In this document: positions 1 to 7,916 of the stretch, one piece after another
How the letters are laid out: every line of letters begins with the position of its first letter
Position numbering within the stretch: position 1 is the first letter of the stretch
Source: Avisuccinivibrio sp964424565
GTDB taxonomy: Bacteria; Pseudomonadota; Gammaproteobacteria; Enterobacterales; Succinivibrionaceae
NCBI GenBank assembly: GCA_964424565.1
Contig: CAYRIZ010000009.1
Span: 1-46,915, forward strand
Direction of reading: 5' to 3'
Length of the DNA stretch: 46,915 nucleotides
Notes under the pieces: generated by a model
Told to the model about the DNA's origin: nothing
Database searches by the model: none
The model's input: only the letters and a program-made list of their open reading frames with translations
Translations under genes and position numbers: made by a program

Positions 1-492
1 AGTAGTTTTAAAAAATTTAAAAATTCTAGATGCTTTCAGTGCGCGATCTTGGAGGCATCTGGATTTTTCCAAAAGTTGCCGGTTCTGTTCTCGATTTTGG
101 ACTACAGGGGCATTGAGACTCACCACTTCTGGCTTTTGATGATCCGCAAGTTTTCAAGGATGCCGTGCAGTCGTGCAGCTTTGACTATTTGAGCCAGGCT
201 CCGGCAATCAACAAAATCGCATTCTTACCTGTGTCCCTGACACAGGATCTTTTGGCAGACAGGCCCTTGTTTTTCTCTTGGGATATTGCTGTCTTACGAA
301 TGCAGAGCCGGCGGCGCATCTGCAGGTGTGGCAGGCCAATTCCCTGACTGTGAGGAAGGACGGCGATCCTGCAGGGCAGAGCCCAGGTCAGCAGTGCCGT
401 GACTATGTAGTGGGGGTGGCAGATCCGCCGGCAGCGGCCGGCGGCTCGGTCCTGTATTGCCGCAGCCTCAACAGCGCGGCAGCGGGGCGGGG
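1..492. other. No recognisable gene (window edge)
   Basis: I see no convincing gene here. The first ~50 bases are AT-rich. A frame open from base 1 to about 195 on the plus strand has no start inside the window and no family I recognise, so it could be the tail or relic of something outside. The remaining open stretches are short and have no ribosome-binding site. Confidence 0.3.
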
Positions 493-990
493 TTACTCAA
501 AAGAGCACTCAGAGGAGCTGCTTTGTACGGCTGTACGGTAGCGGGTGCCGTCATAGACCTGTACCTGATAGGAGCCTGATCTGTTGAGCATGCGAATATA
601 GGTTCCTGGTATGAAGTCACAGGAATAAGGCTGATCAAGGATCAGCATGCCTCCATCAGTAGTCTGCACGGTCAGGCGCATGCCCTCGCCGCGGTCGGCT
701 ATTTTGGCTCCCATTCCGCCGATCACTGCACCTATACCGGCACCGATCAGGGTGCTCTTGGTGTCATGACCTATAATCTGGCCGGCTACAGCACCACCTA
801 CAGCTCCTACGGCGGCGGTGGAGGCGGGATCATATTTGTTTTTCTCTATATCGATCACTTCCACCTCAGTGATCATACCCTCGGTAAAGTGTATGGCCTG
901 CCCTGCCCTGCCGGTGGGGGTGGTGCAGGCAGTTAAGGTAAAGGCCAGGGTCAGGGCGCTGGCGCCGATTAAAGTTTTGGACAGTTTCAT
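493..990 (-). CDS. Glycine-zipper outer-membrane lipoprotein
   Basis: A 165-residue predicted lipoprotein. Residues 1-21 form a signal peptide ending in the lipobox LTAC, so Cys22 would be lipidated and the protein anchored in the outer or inner membrane. Residues 59-97 are very Gly/Ala-rich (AVGAVGGAVAG, LIGAGIGAVIGG), the glycine-zipper 2TM pattern of the SlyB/PcP and rickettsial 17 kDa antigen families. The last ~65 residues form a small soluble, probably beta-rich domain with two Cys (124 and 162) that could pair in the periplasm. It stands alone, divergent from the methyltransferase gene. No enzymatic role is suggested; family members affect envelope integrity. The family call is fairly sure, the exact role unknown. 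Confidence 0.85.
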   Translation of the reverse strand: MKLSKTLIGASALTLAFTLTACTTPTGRAGQAIHFTEGMITEVEVIDIEKNKYDPASTAAVGAVGGAVAGQIIGHDTKSTLIGAGIGAVIGGMGAKIADRGEGMRLTVQTTDGGMLILDQPYSCDFIPGTYIRMLNRSGSYQVQVYDGTRYRTAVQSSSSECSFE

Positions 991-1287
991 ATTATTTTTC
1001 CGCGCCTGCCTGCAGCAGTACAGGACTGACGCGGCCTCCTTGTTTTCCTATGTAAACCTGTAGTGACCGGCGGCAGGACGGACCTGCGGGCAGCCGGGCG
1101 GGGGAGATTCCTCTGCAGTCTGTCTCCGCCCTCACGAAAATTAATCTGCCGCTCCGGCCGCCGGCTCGTCAAAAGCTTGTACTTTGCTAAGATAGCACTG
1201 TGATCTTAAAACCGTATTACTTAGTATCAGCTTAGCAGGCGGGATGCAGAGGCAGACTGCATATAAAAATAACATTTGGAGCAGCAA
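991..1287. promoter_or_regulatory. Divergent intergenic region, candidate rlmD promoter
   Basis: This ~300-base gap separates the lipoprotein gene (minus) from the methyltransferase gene (plus). The only promoter-like element I see is TGCTAAGAT at 1185-1193, an extended -10 (TGnTAAGAT), without a good -35. Similar TGCTAAAAT elements precede zipA and the DUF2066 gene, which supports the idea. Nothing else is recognisable. Confidence 0.35.
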
Positions 1288-2625
1288 GTGCGCAGCACAA
1301 TTCAGGTTACCATCGATCATTTAAGCGATAAGGGCGAGGGTATAGCCCCCTTTGAGGACAAAATTTATTTTCTGGACGGTCTGCTGCCGAGGGAGACAGC
1401 TGAAGTGGAGCCGGGAGAGCCTTTTGTCAAAGGCTCCAACCGTGCTCCGGCCAGGCTGGTTAAACTAATTTCTCCGCATCCGCAGCGCACCGAGCCTTTC
1501 TGCCGGCATTTTCCCGCCTGCGGCGGCTGTACCCTGCAGCAGGCGTCCCTGCCCCTGCAGCATCAGCTCAAGCAGGACATGATTGCCCAGGCCCTGCAGG
1601 AGGCCGGAGCCGATACCGCGCTGCTGCAGCCTTTTGCTGAAATCTCATCCGGACCGATCAGCCGCTTTAAGACCATCAGGCGTTTTGCCCTGCATGAGGG
1701 CCGGCTCACCTGCGGCTTTTACAAAAAACGCTCCCACGATTTGGAAAGCGTCTATGACTGCCCGCTGGAGCCGGGCTGGATGGGCGCGGTCTGCTCCGAT
1801 CTGTGCATTTGTGCCCAGCATCTTAAACTGCGGCCTTATGATGAGTACCACCGGGAGGGGGCTCTGCGTTATCTGCTGCTGCGCGAGGGAGACAGCGGGC
1901 AGCGCCTGCTGCTTTTGATCACAGCCTGCAGCCTGCCGCCCGGCTTTTACGTGATGATGGAGGAGATGTGTGCCCTGCACGGCATCAGCGCGGCCTTTCT
2001 GGGCATTAATGACCGCCCCGGCAATCAGGTGCTGCCGGAGCGGGTAGAGCAGATCTGCGGCAGTCCCACGGTGTTCAGGCATTTTGCCGGCCTTAATTTT
2101 GAGGTGGGGCCGCTGTCCTTTCTGCAGGTCAATTATCCGGTGGCCGAAAGCCTCTACCGCCGGGCGGTGGAGCACTGCGGCAGCGGGGAGCAGGCGCTGG
2201 ATCTGTGCTGCGGAGCCGGTACCATGAGTCTGCAGCTGGCCCGCAGCTTCAAAAAGGTGATCGGGGTGGAAGTGGTGCCTGAGGCGGTGACGGCAGCCAT
2301 GGTCAATGCCAGGCTCAACCAAATGGACAATGTAGAGTTCATCTGCAGCGATATGAGCGAGTATCTGCGGCTGCATCCCGGGCCCTTTGCCGCGCTCATA
2401 GCCGATCCGGCGCGGGCCGGACTGGGAGAGGAAAACTGCCGGGCTTTGGGCCGCCTGCGCGGTCCCCTCCGGGCCTCCTTTATCTTCTGCTCCCTCAAGG
2501 CCTTAAAGAGGGATCTTAAGGTGCTGCTTGACTGCGGTTTCCGCCTCGACGGCGTGCAGGGCTTTGATATGTTCCCGCACACCATGCATGTGGAAACGCT
2601 GGTGCTGATGTCAAAGCCGGTCTGA
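1288..2625 (+). CDS. rlmD: 23S rRNA (uracil-5-)-methyltransferase, RlmD type
   Basis: A SAM-dependent RNA m5U methyltransferase of the TrmA/RumA family, expected to methylate U1939 of 23S rRNA. It has an N-terminal TRAM domain (about residues 1-60), an iron-sulfur cysteine set (CRHFPACGGC near 78-87, plus a later Cys in DCPLEP), and a SAM fold with DLCCGAGT and DPARAGL. The tail DMFPHTMHVETLVLMS closely matches RlmD, with the general-base Glu. The methyl-accepting Cys lies in FIFCSLKALKRD; RlmD usually has SCNP here, so this loop is divergent. I chose GTG at 1288 because GGAG at 1278-1281 sits six bases upstream; a TTG at 1276 is the alternative. Length (445 residues) is normal. Confident family call; RlmC is a weaker alternative. 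Confidence 0.85.
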   Translation: MRSTIQVTIDHLSDKGEGIAPFEDKIYFLDGLLPRETAEVEPGEPFVKGSNRAPARLVKLISPHPQRTEPFCRHFPACGGCTLQQASLPLQHQLKQDMIAQALQEAGADTALLQPFAEISSGPISRFKTIRRFALHEGRLTCGFYKKRSHDLESVYDCPLEPGWMGAVCSDLCICAQHLKLRPYDEYHREGALRYLLLREGDSGQRLLLLITACSLPPGFYVMMEEMCALHGISAAFLGINDRPGNQVLPERVEQICGSPTVFRHFAGLNFEVGPLSFLQVNYPVAESLYRRAVEHCGSGEQALDLCCGAGTMSLQLARSFKKVIGVEVVPEAVTAAMVNARLNQMDNVEFICSDMSEYLRLHPGPFAALIADPARAGLGEENCRALGRLRGPLRASFIFCSLKALKRDLKVLLDCGFRLDGVQGFDMFPHTMHVETLVLMSKPV

Positions 2626-2768
2626 GTGCCGGCCGGCAGATTTTCTCCCAGGCTGCGCTTACGGGAACGGGTGCTTTGGGTTTATCATTTATTTTGAGCA
2701 AAGAAAGTTGTAATTGTTCTGTGCTCTGTCTGCAGTGGACGGAGGGCAGTCATGTTTGAGGAAATTCT

Positions 2769-3767
2769 ATGGCACAGTTAAGACCAGTTCCCGGTACCGA
2801 TGGTGAACACTATGTTCCTTATGCCGCACGCAGCGGCGCGGAGGCAGTGGTTTACTTCACCCGTGATTTATCAGCAGAAGGCTTAAAGCGCATTTTCAGC
2901 AAGGTCAGCAGCCCGCTGACCGGCCGCGTTGCCATCAAACTGCACACCGGCGAGCCGCACGGCCCGAACATCATCCCGCGTCCCTGGGTACGCAGCCTGA
3001 TGGAAAGCTGTCTGCCTGATGCCACTATAGTGGAGACCAATACTTTTTACGACGGCGACCGCTATACCACCGAGCAGCACCGCCGGACCATAGCCATTAA
3101 CGGCTGGGATTTCTGCCCGGTAGACATCATGGATGAGGAAGGCACAGTCCCGCTGCCGGTTAAGGGCGGCAAGTGGTTTGACAGCGTGCATATGGGCGGA
3201 CATATAGTCAATTACGATTCTATGTTTGTGCTCACCCACTTCAAGGGCCACATTCAGGGCGGCTTCGGCGGCTCCGTGAAGAATATAGGCATAGGCTGTG
3301 CCGACGGCCGCATAGGCAAGAAGGCCATTCATCAGGGTGATCACGAGGGACAGTGGGCCATAAGAAAAGAAGAGTTCATGGAGCGCATGACCGAATCGGC
3401 CAAGGCCGTGGTCGATCACTTTGCACCGCACATCACCTTTGTCAATGTGCTGCGCAACATGTCCGTCTCCTGTGACTGTGAGGGCACCTCTGCCGCCCCG
3501 GTGGTCACCCCCAATATAGGCATAGTGGCCTCTCTGGACATCACTGCCGTGGATCAGGCCTCAGTAGATCTGGTCTATGCCTTAAAGCCGGAGCAGAAGC
3601 ACGATCTGGTGGAGCGTATGGAAAGCCGGCACGGCCACCGTCAGCTTTCCTATATGGAAGAGCTGGGCATGGGCTGCCGCAGATATCAGTTGCTCGACAT
3701 AGATCACGACGAGCAGCCGATCTCCCTGGCCGATGCCGTAGCTGATGTAGTGCCCTTTGCGGGGTAA
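2769..3767 (+). CDS. DUF362 domain protein
   Basis: A 332-residue soluble protein of the DUF362 family. Recognisable features are the N-terminal segment on handling of KLHTGEPHGPN, the central HFKGHIQGGFGGSVKN block, and the C-terminal NMSVSCDCEG... DITAVDQASVDLV motif typical of this family. Many DUF362 proteins carry a ferredoxin-like 4Fe-4S domain; no CxxCxxC cluster is visible here, so this is a short form. The function of the family is not established; a redox or cofactor-related role is often suspected. It is followed after ~60 bases by a nitroreductase gene on the same strand, so the two may be co-transcribed. The start ATG has GAGGA about seven bases upstream. Confidence 0.85.
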   Translation: MAQLRPVPGTDGEHYVPYAARSGAEAVVYFTRDLSAEGLKRIFSKVSSPLTGRVAIKLHTGEPHGPNIIPRPWVRSLMESCLPDATIVETNTFYDGDRYTTEQHRRTIAINGWDFCPVDIMDEEGTVPLPVKGGKWFDSVHMGGHIVNYDSMFVLTHFKGHIQGGFGGSVKNIGIGCADGRIGKKAIHQGDHEGQWAIRKEEFMERMTESAKAVVDHFAPHITFVNVLRNMSVSCDCEGTSAAPVVTPNIGIVASLDITAVDQASVDLVYALKPEQKHDLVERMESRHGHRQLSYMEELGMGCRRYQLLDIDHDEQPISLADAVADVVPFAG

Positions 3768-3828
3768 ATAAGCTGCAGCTGTCGCCTCAATGTTCAGACA
3801 GACAGCAATCTTAAGGAGAGAATGGCTT

Positions 3829-4344
3829 ATGGAATTTTTGGATCTGGTGCGCCGGCGCCGCTCCTGCCGGGCTTTTCTGCAGGAGCAGGTGGCGGAGGAA
3901 AAATTAAATTACATCCTGCAGGCCGCCCGGCTGGCGCCTTCAGCCTGCAATCTGCAGCCGCTGCGGCTGCATGTGCTGAGCGGTGAGCGGCTGGAGCAGG
4001 TCCGCCCCTGTGCCTGGCTTTACAATGCGCCGCTGGCGGTTATGGTCTGCTCGCTCGATGCCCTGGCCTGGAAGCGCAAATATGACGGGGAGAATTTTGC
4101 CCTGGCCGATGCTGCCATAGCCGTAGATCACATGGCTCTGGCCGCCGCCGAGCAGGGAGTTGACAGCTGCATCATCGGGGCCATTAAGGTCACCGCCCTG
4201 CAGCAGGCCCTGCAGCTGCCGGAGGAGGAGCATATTCAGCTCATTCTGGCGCTGGGCTATGCCGATCCGGCCGTACCCGACAAGGTGCAGCTGCATGACA
4301 AGCGCCGCAGTGCAGACGAGCTCTTTGTGTTTGAAGGGGACTGA
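3829..4344 (+). CDS. Nitroreductase-family FMN oxidoreductase
   Basis: A 171-residue flavoprotein of the nitroreductase family, likely an NAD(P)H-dependent FMN enzyme. The N-terminus has the FMN-phosphate signature RRRRSCRAF followed by AARLAPSACNLQP. The C-terminal half has GVDSCIIGAI and LALGYADP, which in this family contact FMN. I start it at ATG 3829, nine bases after AAGGAG at 3813-3818; an ATG 13 codons upstream at 3790 has no ribosome-binding site. The protein is shorter than typical NfsB-like enzymes and matches the compact group seen in anaerobes. The substrate is unknown. It is probably co-transcribed with the DUF362 gene. Confidence 0.88.
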   Translation: MEFLDLVRRRRSCRAFLQEQVAEEKLNYILQAARLAPSACNLQPLRLHVLSGERLEQVRPCAWLYNAPLAVMVCSLDALAWKRKYDGENFALADAAIAVDHMALAAAEQGVDSCIIGAIKVTALQQALQLPEEEHIQLILALGYADPAVPDKVQLHDKRRSADELFVFEGD

Positions 4345-4416
4345 ATTCTTTAGTCTGCAGGCGGGGCGGGGCGAATCCCGGTAAATAAGGGTGATCCCCG
4401 GCAAATAGAAAGGCTT

Positions 4417-4448
4417 TAAAAAGTACAGGCGATACTCAGACCGCCTGT
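4417..4448 (-). terminator. Rho-independent terminator of pyrBI
   Basis: On the minus strand, ACAGGCG and CGCCTGT form a 7-bp stem with a ~10-base loop, followed by CTTTTTAAAG. It lies just beyond the pyrI stop. The plus-strand side also ends in a short T stretch, so it may act in both directions between the nitroreductase gene and pyrI. Confidence 0.65.
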
Positions 4449-4470
4449 GCTGTTTTGGAGAAAAGAAATC

Positions 4471-4971
4471 TTAGGGCTCCAGGCCGTTGTTCTTGAGCAC
4501 TACCTCACGCTCAAAGACGCGCTCGCAGTAGTGGCAGCGCATCATGACCTGACCGTCTTCCTTCCGGCTGATCTTAAAGCGGGAAGTGGCGGCCTTTTCC
4601 ACATGGGTGATGCAGTTGCTGTTGGGGCAGGCAAAGGCACCGATGATTTCAGGCGGCAGGCGCAGCTTGTACTTGTCTACTACCTTGAAGTCGGCAATCT
4701 GATTGATGGTGGCATTGGGAGCTAATATGGCCAGCTGCTCGGTTTCACTGGGTGAAAAGGTAACATTTTCAATCTTGATGATGTCTTTGCTCTGACCGGT
4801 GCTGGAATGCAGATTAAAGCCCACCGTCATGCGGTTTTTCTTGCTGCGGCCCAAAAACTTGAACAGGCGCAGAATATTCATGGCCTGGCCCGGAGCAATA
4901 TGATCAATCACCGTACCGTTGGCAATAGCCTCAACTAAGCGCTTATCCTGGGAAATGTTGGTATCGGTCAT
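4471..4971 (-). CDS. pyrI: Aspartate carbamoyltransferase regulatory subunit
   Basis: The regulatory chain of aspartate transcarbamoylase, 166 residues, which binds CTP/ATP/UTP and tunes the PyrB trimers in the 12-subunit holoenzyme. The N-terminal allosteric domain contains VEAIANGTVIDHI and the nucleotide-site Lys/Arg region. The C-terminal zinc domain shows Cys115, Cys120, Cys146 and Cys149 (C-x4-C ... C-x2-C), the four zinc ligands. The ATG lies one base after the pyrB stop, and its ribosome-binding site AAGGAG is inside the last pyrB codons, so the two chains are translationally coupled. It is slightly longer than E. coli PyrI (153). Very confident. Confidence 0.97.
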   Translation of the reverse strand: MTDTNISQDKRLVEAIANGTVIDHIAPGQAMNILRLFKFLGRSKKNRMTVGFNLHSSTGQSKDIIKIENVTFSPSETEQLAILAPNATINQIADFKVVDKYKLRLPPEIIGAFACPNSNCITHVEKAATSRFKISRKEDGQVMMRCHYCERVFEREVVLKNNGLEP

Positions 4972-4972
4972 T

Positions 4973-5896
4973 TTAGATCTCCTTGTTTAAGACTAAGGAC
5001 AACAGAGCCTGGCGGGCATAGACGCCGTTGGCAGCCTGCTTGAAGTAGTAAGCATGAGGTGAGGCATCGACATCCAGCGTGATTTCATCTATGCGCGGCA
5101 GCGGGTGCAGGATCTTCATATTGGCTTTGGCTTCGGCCAGCATGTCTGAGCTTAAGATGAACTTGGAGCGCAGATGCTGATACTCGGTTTCATCAAAGCG
5201 CTCTTTCTGTACGCGGGTCATGTACAGAATATCCACCTCAGGGATCACTTCCTCTATGGTCTGATGTACCGAGAAGGTAATATTGTGGGCTTTTAAGTGA
5301 TCCAGGATGTACTGCGGCATGGCCAGGGACTCCGGGGAGACCAGGTAGATGCGGGCATTGTACAGAGACAGCGCCTCGGCCAGGGAGTGCACGGTGCGGC
5401 CGTATTTGAGATCGCCTACAAAGGCAATCTTGATGTCTTCCAGGCGCTTCTGGGTTTCGTATATGGTAAACAGGTCAAGCAGGGTCTGGCTGGGATGCTG
5501 ATTGGCTCCGTCGCCGGCATTGATCACCGGTACCGGGGAGATGTCTGAAGCCAGTCTGGCGGCGCCTTCCATGTGATGGCGGATCACCAGGGCATCGGTA
5601 TAGGAAGTGATGATGCGGATGCTGTCAGTTAAGGTCTCACCCTTTTTGCCCAATGAAGTATTGCTGGCATCTGCAAAGCCGATCACGCGTCCGCCCAGGC
5701 GGTTGATGGCAGTTTCAAATGACAGTCTGGTACGGGTTGAGCCTTCAAAGAAAGTTACACCTATGAGCTTTCCTTTGAGGAGATCATCGCGCGGATGCTC
5801 TTTGAGCTCACGGGCGGTTTTGAGCACTAATTCTATGTGATCGCGTGAAAACTCGGAGATCGAGATGATGTCCTTCTGAAAGAGGGGATTTGTCAT
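4973..5896 (-). CDS. pyrB: Aspartate carbamoyltransferase catalytic subunit
   Basis: Catalyses carbamoyl phosphate + L-aspartate to N-carbamoyl-aspartate, the first committed step of pyrimidine synthesis. 307 residues, near the E. coli length of 311. The carbamoyl-phosphate signature STRTR is at 53-57, followed by the KKGET loop, RHHMEGAA, and HPLPR near residue 265 which closes on substrate. I place the start at ATG 5896 (MTNPLFQKDI), which aligns with other PyrB proteins; the frame is open further upstream but that stretch lies in the transcribed leader. First gene of pyrBI. Regulation is probably at the leader, where hairpins precede the start codon (see separate entries). Confidence 0.97.
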   Translation of the reverse strand: MTNPLFQKDIISISEFSRDHIELVLKTARELKEHPRDDLLKGKLIGVTFFEGSTRTRLSFETAINRLGGRVIGFADASNTSLGKKGETLTDSIRIITSYTDALVIRHHMEGAARLASDISPVPVINAGDGANQHPSQTLLDLFTIYETQKRLEDIKIAFVGDLKYGRTVHSLAEALSLYNARIYLVSPESLAMPQYILDHLKAHNITFSVHQTIEEVIPEVDILYMTRVQKERFDETEYQHLRSKFILSSDMLAEAKANMKILHPLPRIDEITLDVDASPHAYYFKQAANGVYARQALLSLVLNKEI

Positions 5897-6001
5897 GGTT
5901 TTTATTGTCCCTTTAGTTGAGAGTGATAAAGGGAACTGACGCTTAAGGCAGGCTTCAGGAAGCTCGCTGCTTTTTGCTCTGTTCCTGAAGTCTTGATTAT
6001 A
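5897..6001 (-). promoter_or_regulatory. pyrBI promoter and structured leader
   Basis: On the minus strand a perfect TATAAT occupies 5996-6001, placing the transcript start near 5989 and leaving a ~94-base leader. The leader can form two hairpins. The first pairs CTTCAGGA with TCCTGAAG (5983-5990 with 5953-5960). The second pairs CCCTTTA with TAAAGGG (5927-5933 with 5909-5915), and its 3' arm contains the AAAGGG ribosome-binding sequence of pyrB. There is no obvious -35 and no hairpin with a following U-run, so an E. coli-type pyrL attenuator is not apparent. Masking of the ribosome-binding site is inferred. Confidence 0.5.
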
Positions 6002-6065
6002 CAGCAATTGTCCGCTTCCTGCGTGGCCGGTCTGCTGTATTGTGATGCAGCCGGCAGGAGGGAGT

Positions 6066-6090
6066 ATAAAAAGGGGAGCGGCAGCTCCCC
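6066..6090 (-). terminator. Rho-independent terminator of the GH28 gene
   Basis: Read on the minus strand, GGGGAGC-TGCC-GCTCCCC is a 7-bp GC stem with a tetraloop followed directly by TTTTTATA. It lies ~36 bases past the pectinase stop and separates it from the pyrBI promoter. Confidence 0.85.
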
Positions 6091-6125
6091 CGGCAGTAGT
6101 CTAAGACTTGGTCTGCAGCCTGCGC

Positions 6126-7460
6126 TCAGCGGGCTTCCCGGATATTGGTCTGCGGACCGCGCTCCACGGCCGCGCCTTCCTGTACCCTGATATTGCTCAT
6201 CACTATGGAGCCCTCGGCATAGCGGGCCTGAATACCCAGCCGGCTGTCTATATTCACATTCTCCAGCTGTACCTCCAATATAGGGGACTCGGGCAGGCCG
6301 CTGATGAGCGCGGCTATGTCAGCGCCGGTGGCAGAGAAATTGCCTACATATACGCCTTTGACATAAGGAGTGGTGGCGGTGACAGGTGCGGCCTCTATGG
6401 GCTCTACCAGTCCCAGTCCGGCGGCACCGGAATTGCCGGCATAGGTCAGCGTAATCAGCAGCGGGGTTTCCACTCCTTCCATGGAGACATTTTCCACACA
6501 CAGCGGGCCGATCTTATTGCCGCGGTCGCGGGCGGACTTGATGCGCACGCCGTTGATGCCGTCCTTGAAGGTGGTATTGCGCACTATGACCTCACCTATG
6601 CCGTTGGCGGTCTCCGAGCCTACGGATATGCCGTGGCCGGCATACATGGCGCTGTTTTCAATCACTATATCGGCAGAAGGCAGGGCGCCGTCCTGATTCA
6701 CACCAGACTTGACGGCTATATTGTCATCGCCTGTATGTATGGTCACTTTGTTGATTCTGACCTGCTGTGAGGAAACTATATCTATACCGTCGGTATTGGG
6801 GGATTCCTCGGGGGCATCGATGAAGACATTCTCGATGAGCACATCACGGGCGTTGCGCAGCACCAGATTCCACATGGGAGAGTTCTGCATCTTCACGGAG
6901 TGGATCACCGCATGCTTCACCTCATTGAACTCAATCAGCCACGGGCGGGGCATGCCATTGGCCAGCTTGACGCCGGGGAAGCGCTTTTCAAACAAAGCGG
7001 CATTGCCGGCCTGAAGCTCACGGCGCATCTGCTCAGCCTCTTCCCACCATAATTCGGCACCGCTGCCGTCTATGGTGCCGCTGCCCACTATGGCTACATT
7101 TTCAGCCCCGTTGGCCAGGATAAAGGCTTCACCATCTGCAGCCGGCCGGCCTATGTAGGCGGCTTTGAATTTACCTTCGGAGTTGTCTGCCTTTAAGGTG
7201 GCTCCTTCCATGATATTGAGGCTGACATTGGATTTGAGGGTGAGCGGACCGGACAGCCACAGGCCGGGGGACAGTCTGACTTCACCGCCGCCCAGCAGGG
7301 CACAGTGATCTATGGCCTGCTGTATGGCACTGGTGTTGACATGTTCGCCGGAGGCACAGCCGCCGAAATCCTCGGGCACGCAGGTGATGCCGGTAGCTCC
7401 GGCAGCAGTGGTACAGCCGGCGGCAGCCATGACGGCGGTCTGGAAAATCTTTTTCTGCAT
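6126..7460 (-). CDS. Glycoside hydrolase family 28 (polygalacturonase-like), secreted
   Basis: A 444-residue GH28 enzyme that should hydrolyse alpha-1,4-galacturonosyl bonds in pectin or pectic oligomers. It has the four GH28 motifs: NTDGIDI, TGDDNIAVKSG, GHGISVG and RIKSA, giving the three catalytic Asp, the His, and the substrate-binding Arg-Lys. Upstream is the usual N-terminal beta-helix entry (DFGG..., GGGEVRLSPG). I start at ATG 7460 because AAGGAG lies ten bases upstream. The start gives a short hydrophobic signal ending AAAGC-TT, which could be a non-canonical lipobox (Cys16) or a plain Sec signal. Single gene with its own terminator. Exo- versus endo-action is not resolvable here. 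Confidence 0.9.
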   Translation of the reverse strand: MQKKIFQTAVMAAAGCTTAAGATGITCVPEDFGGCASGEHVNTSAIQQAIDHCALLGGGEVRLSPGLWLSGPLTLKSNVSLNIMEGATLKADNSEGKFKAAYIGRPAADGEAFILANGAENVAIVGSGTIDGSGAELWWEEAEQMRRELQAGNAALFEKRFPGVKLANGMPRPWLIEFNEVKHAVIHSVKMQNSPMWNLVLRNARDVLIENVFIDAPEESPNTDGIDIVSSQQVRINKVTIHTGDDNIAVKSGVNQDGALPSADIVIENSAMYAGHGISVGSETANGIGEVIVRNTTFKDGINGVRIKSARDRGNKIGPLCVENVSMEGVETPLLITLTYAGNSGAAGLGLVEPIEAAPVTATTPYVKGVYVGNFSATGADIAALISGLPESPILEVQLENVNIDSRLGIQARYAEGSIVMSNIRVQEGAAVERGPQTNIREAR

Positions 7461-7707
7461 AAGACTAAAGCTCCTTAAGACCAGCTTTGCTGATGGTAGC
7501 TGAAAATATGGTTGTAGCTGAAAAAACACTGGGTCTGAGGATGATCTTAGTCAAAAGATCGGAGGCGGCAAATGAAAAATTCCGTAAATGTGAGCTGCGG
7601 GGTGGGCGTTGCGGCAGATCCGGGTGAATACAGGCCGTTTTTCTGCCAGGAATAGTTCCTTTACGGCACAGCTGCCGGGGGAAAAAGAAAAATATCTGCA
7701 ATAAAAC

Positions 7708-7735
7708 TTTACAAGGTGTGGAATTGTGGCATAAT
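7708..7735 (+). promoter_or_regulatory. Promoter of tRNA-Trp
   Basis: TTTACA (7708-7713) and CATAAT (7730-7735) with a 16-base spacer form a good sigma-70 promoter, with a start expected about ten bases before the mature tRNA end. Confidence 0.6.
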
Positions 7736-7750
7736 AGGCACCACTTCCGC

Positions 7751-7826
7751 AGGGGCGTAGTTCTAATGGTAGAGCAGCGGTCTCCAAAACCGACGGTTGA
7801 GGGTTCGAGTCCTTCCGCCCCTGCCA
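7751..7826 (+). tRNA. tRNA-Trp (CCA anticodon)
   Basis: A 76-base tRNA aligning without gaps to E. coli tRNA-Trp. The anticodon CCA is at 7784-7786, the acceptor stem AGGGGCG/CGCCCCT pairs fully, the T-loop is TTCGAGT, the discriminator is G73, and CCA is encoded at 7824-7826. One oddity: the outer pair of the anticodon stem is G27 opposite A43, where E. coli has C-G. The gene stands alone, not in a tRNA cluster or beside secE/nusG. A weak CAGCAC/GTGCTG hairpin follows at 7826-7839. Confidence 0.97.
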
Positions 7827-7916
7827 GCACACAGTGCTGCACTTGTTTGCAATCCCCACCCAGACTACAATTCCTGACTGACAGCAGTGTTGTTTGATTG
7901 GATCTGATGGTGTGTC

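Noticed and set aside
1645..2376. 243-codon antisense frame within rlmD
   Set aside because: It lies wholly inside a clear methyltransferase gene and has no start signals or homology.
5897..6007. A 37-codon N-terminal extension of PyrB
   Set aside because: PyrB proteins begin at MTNPLFQKDI, and the extension would start at about the -10 region, before the transcript start.
7826..7839. CAGCAC/GTGCTG hairpin as tRNA-Trp terminator
   Set aside because: The stem is short and lacks a proper T-run, so I mention it only with the tRNA.
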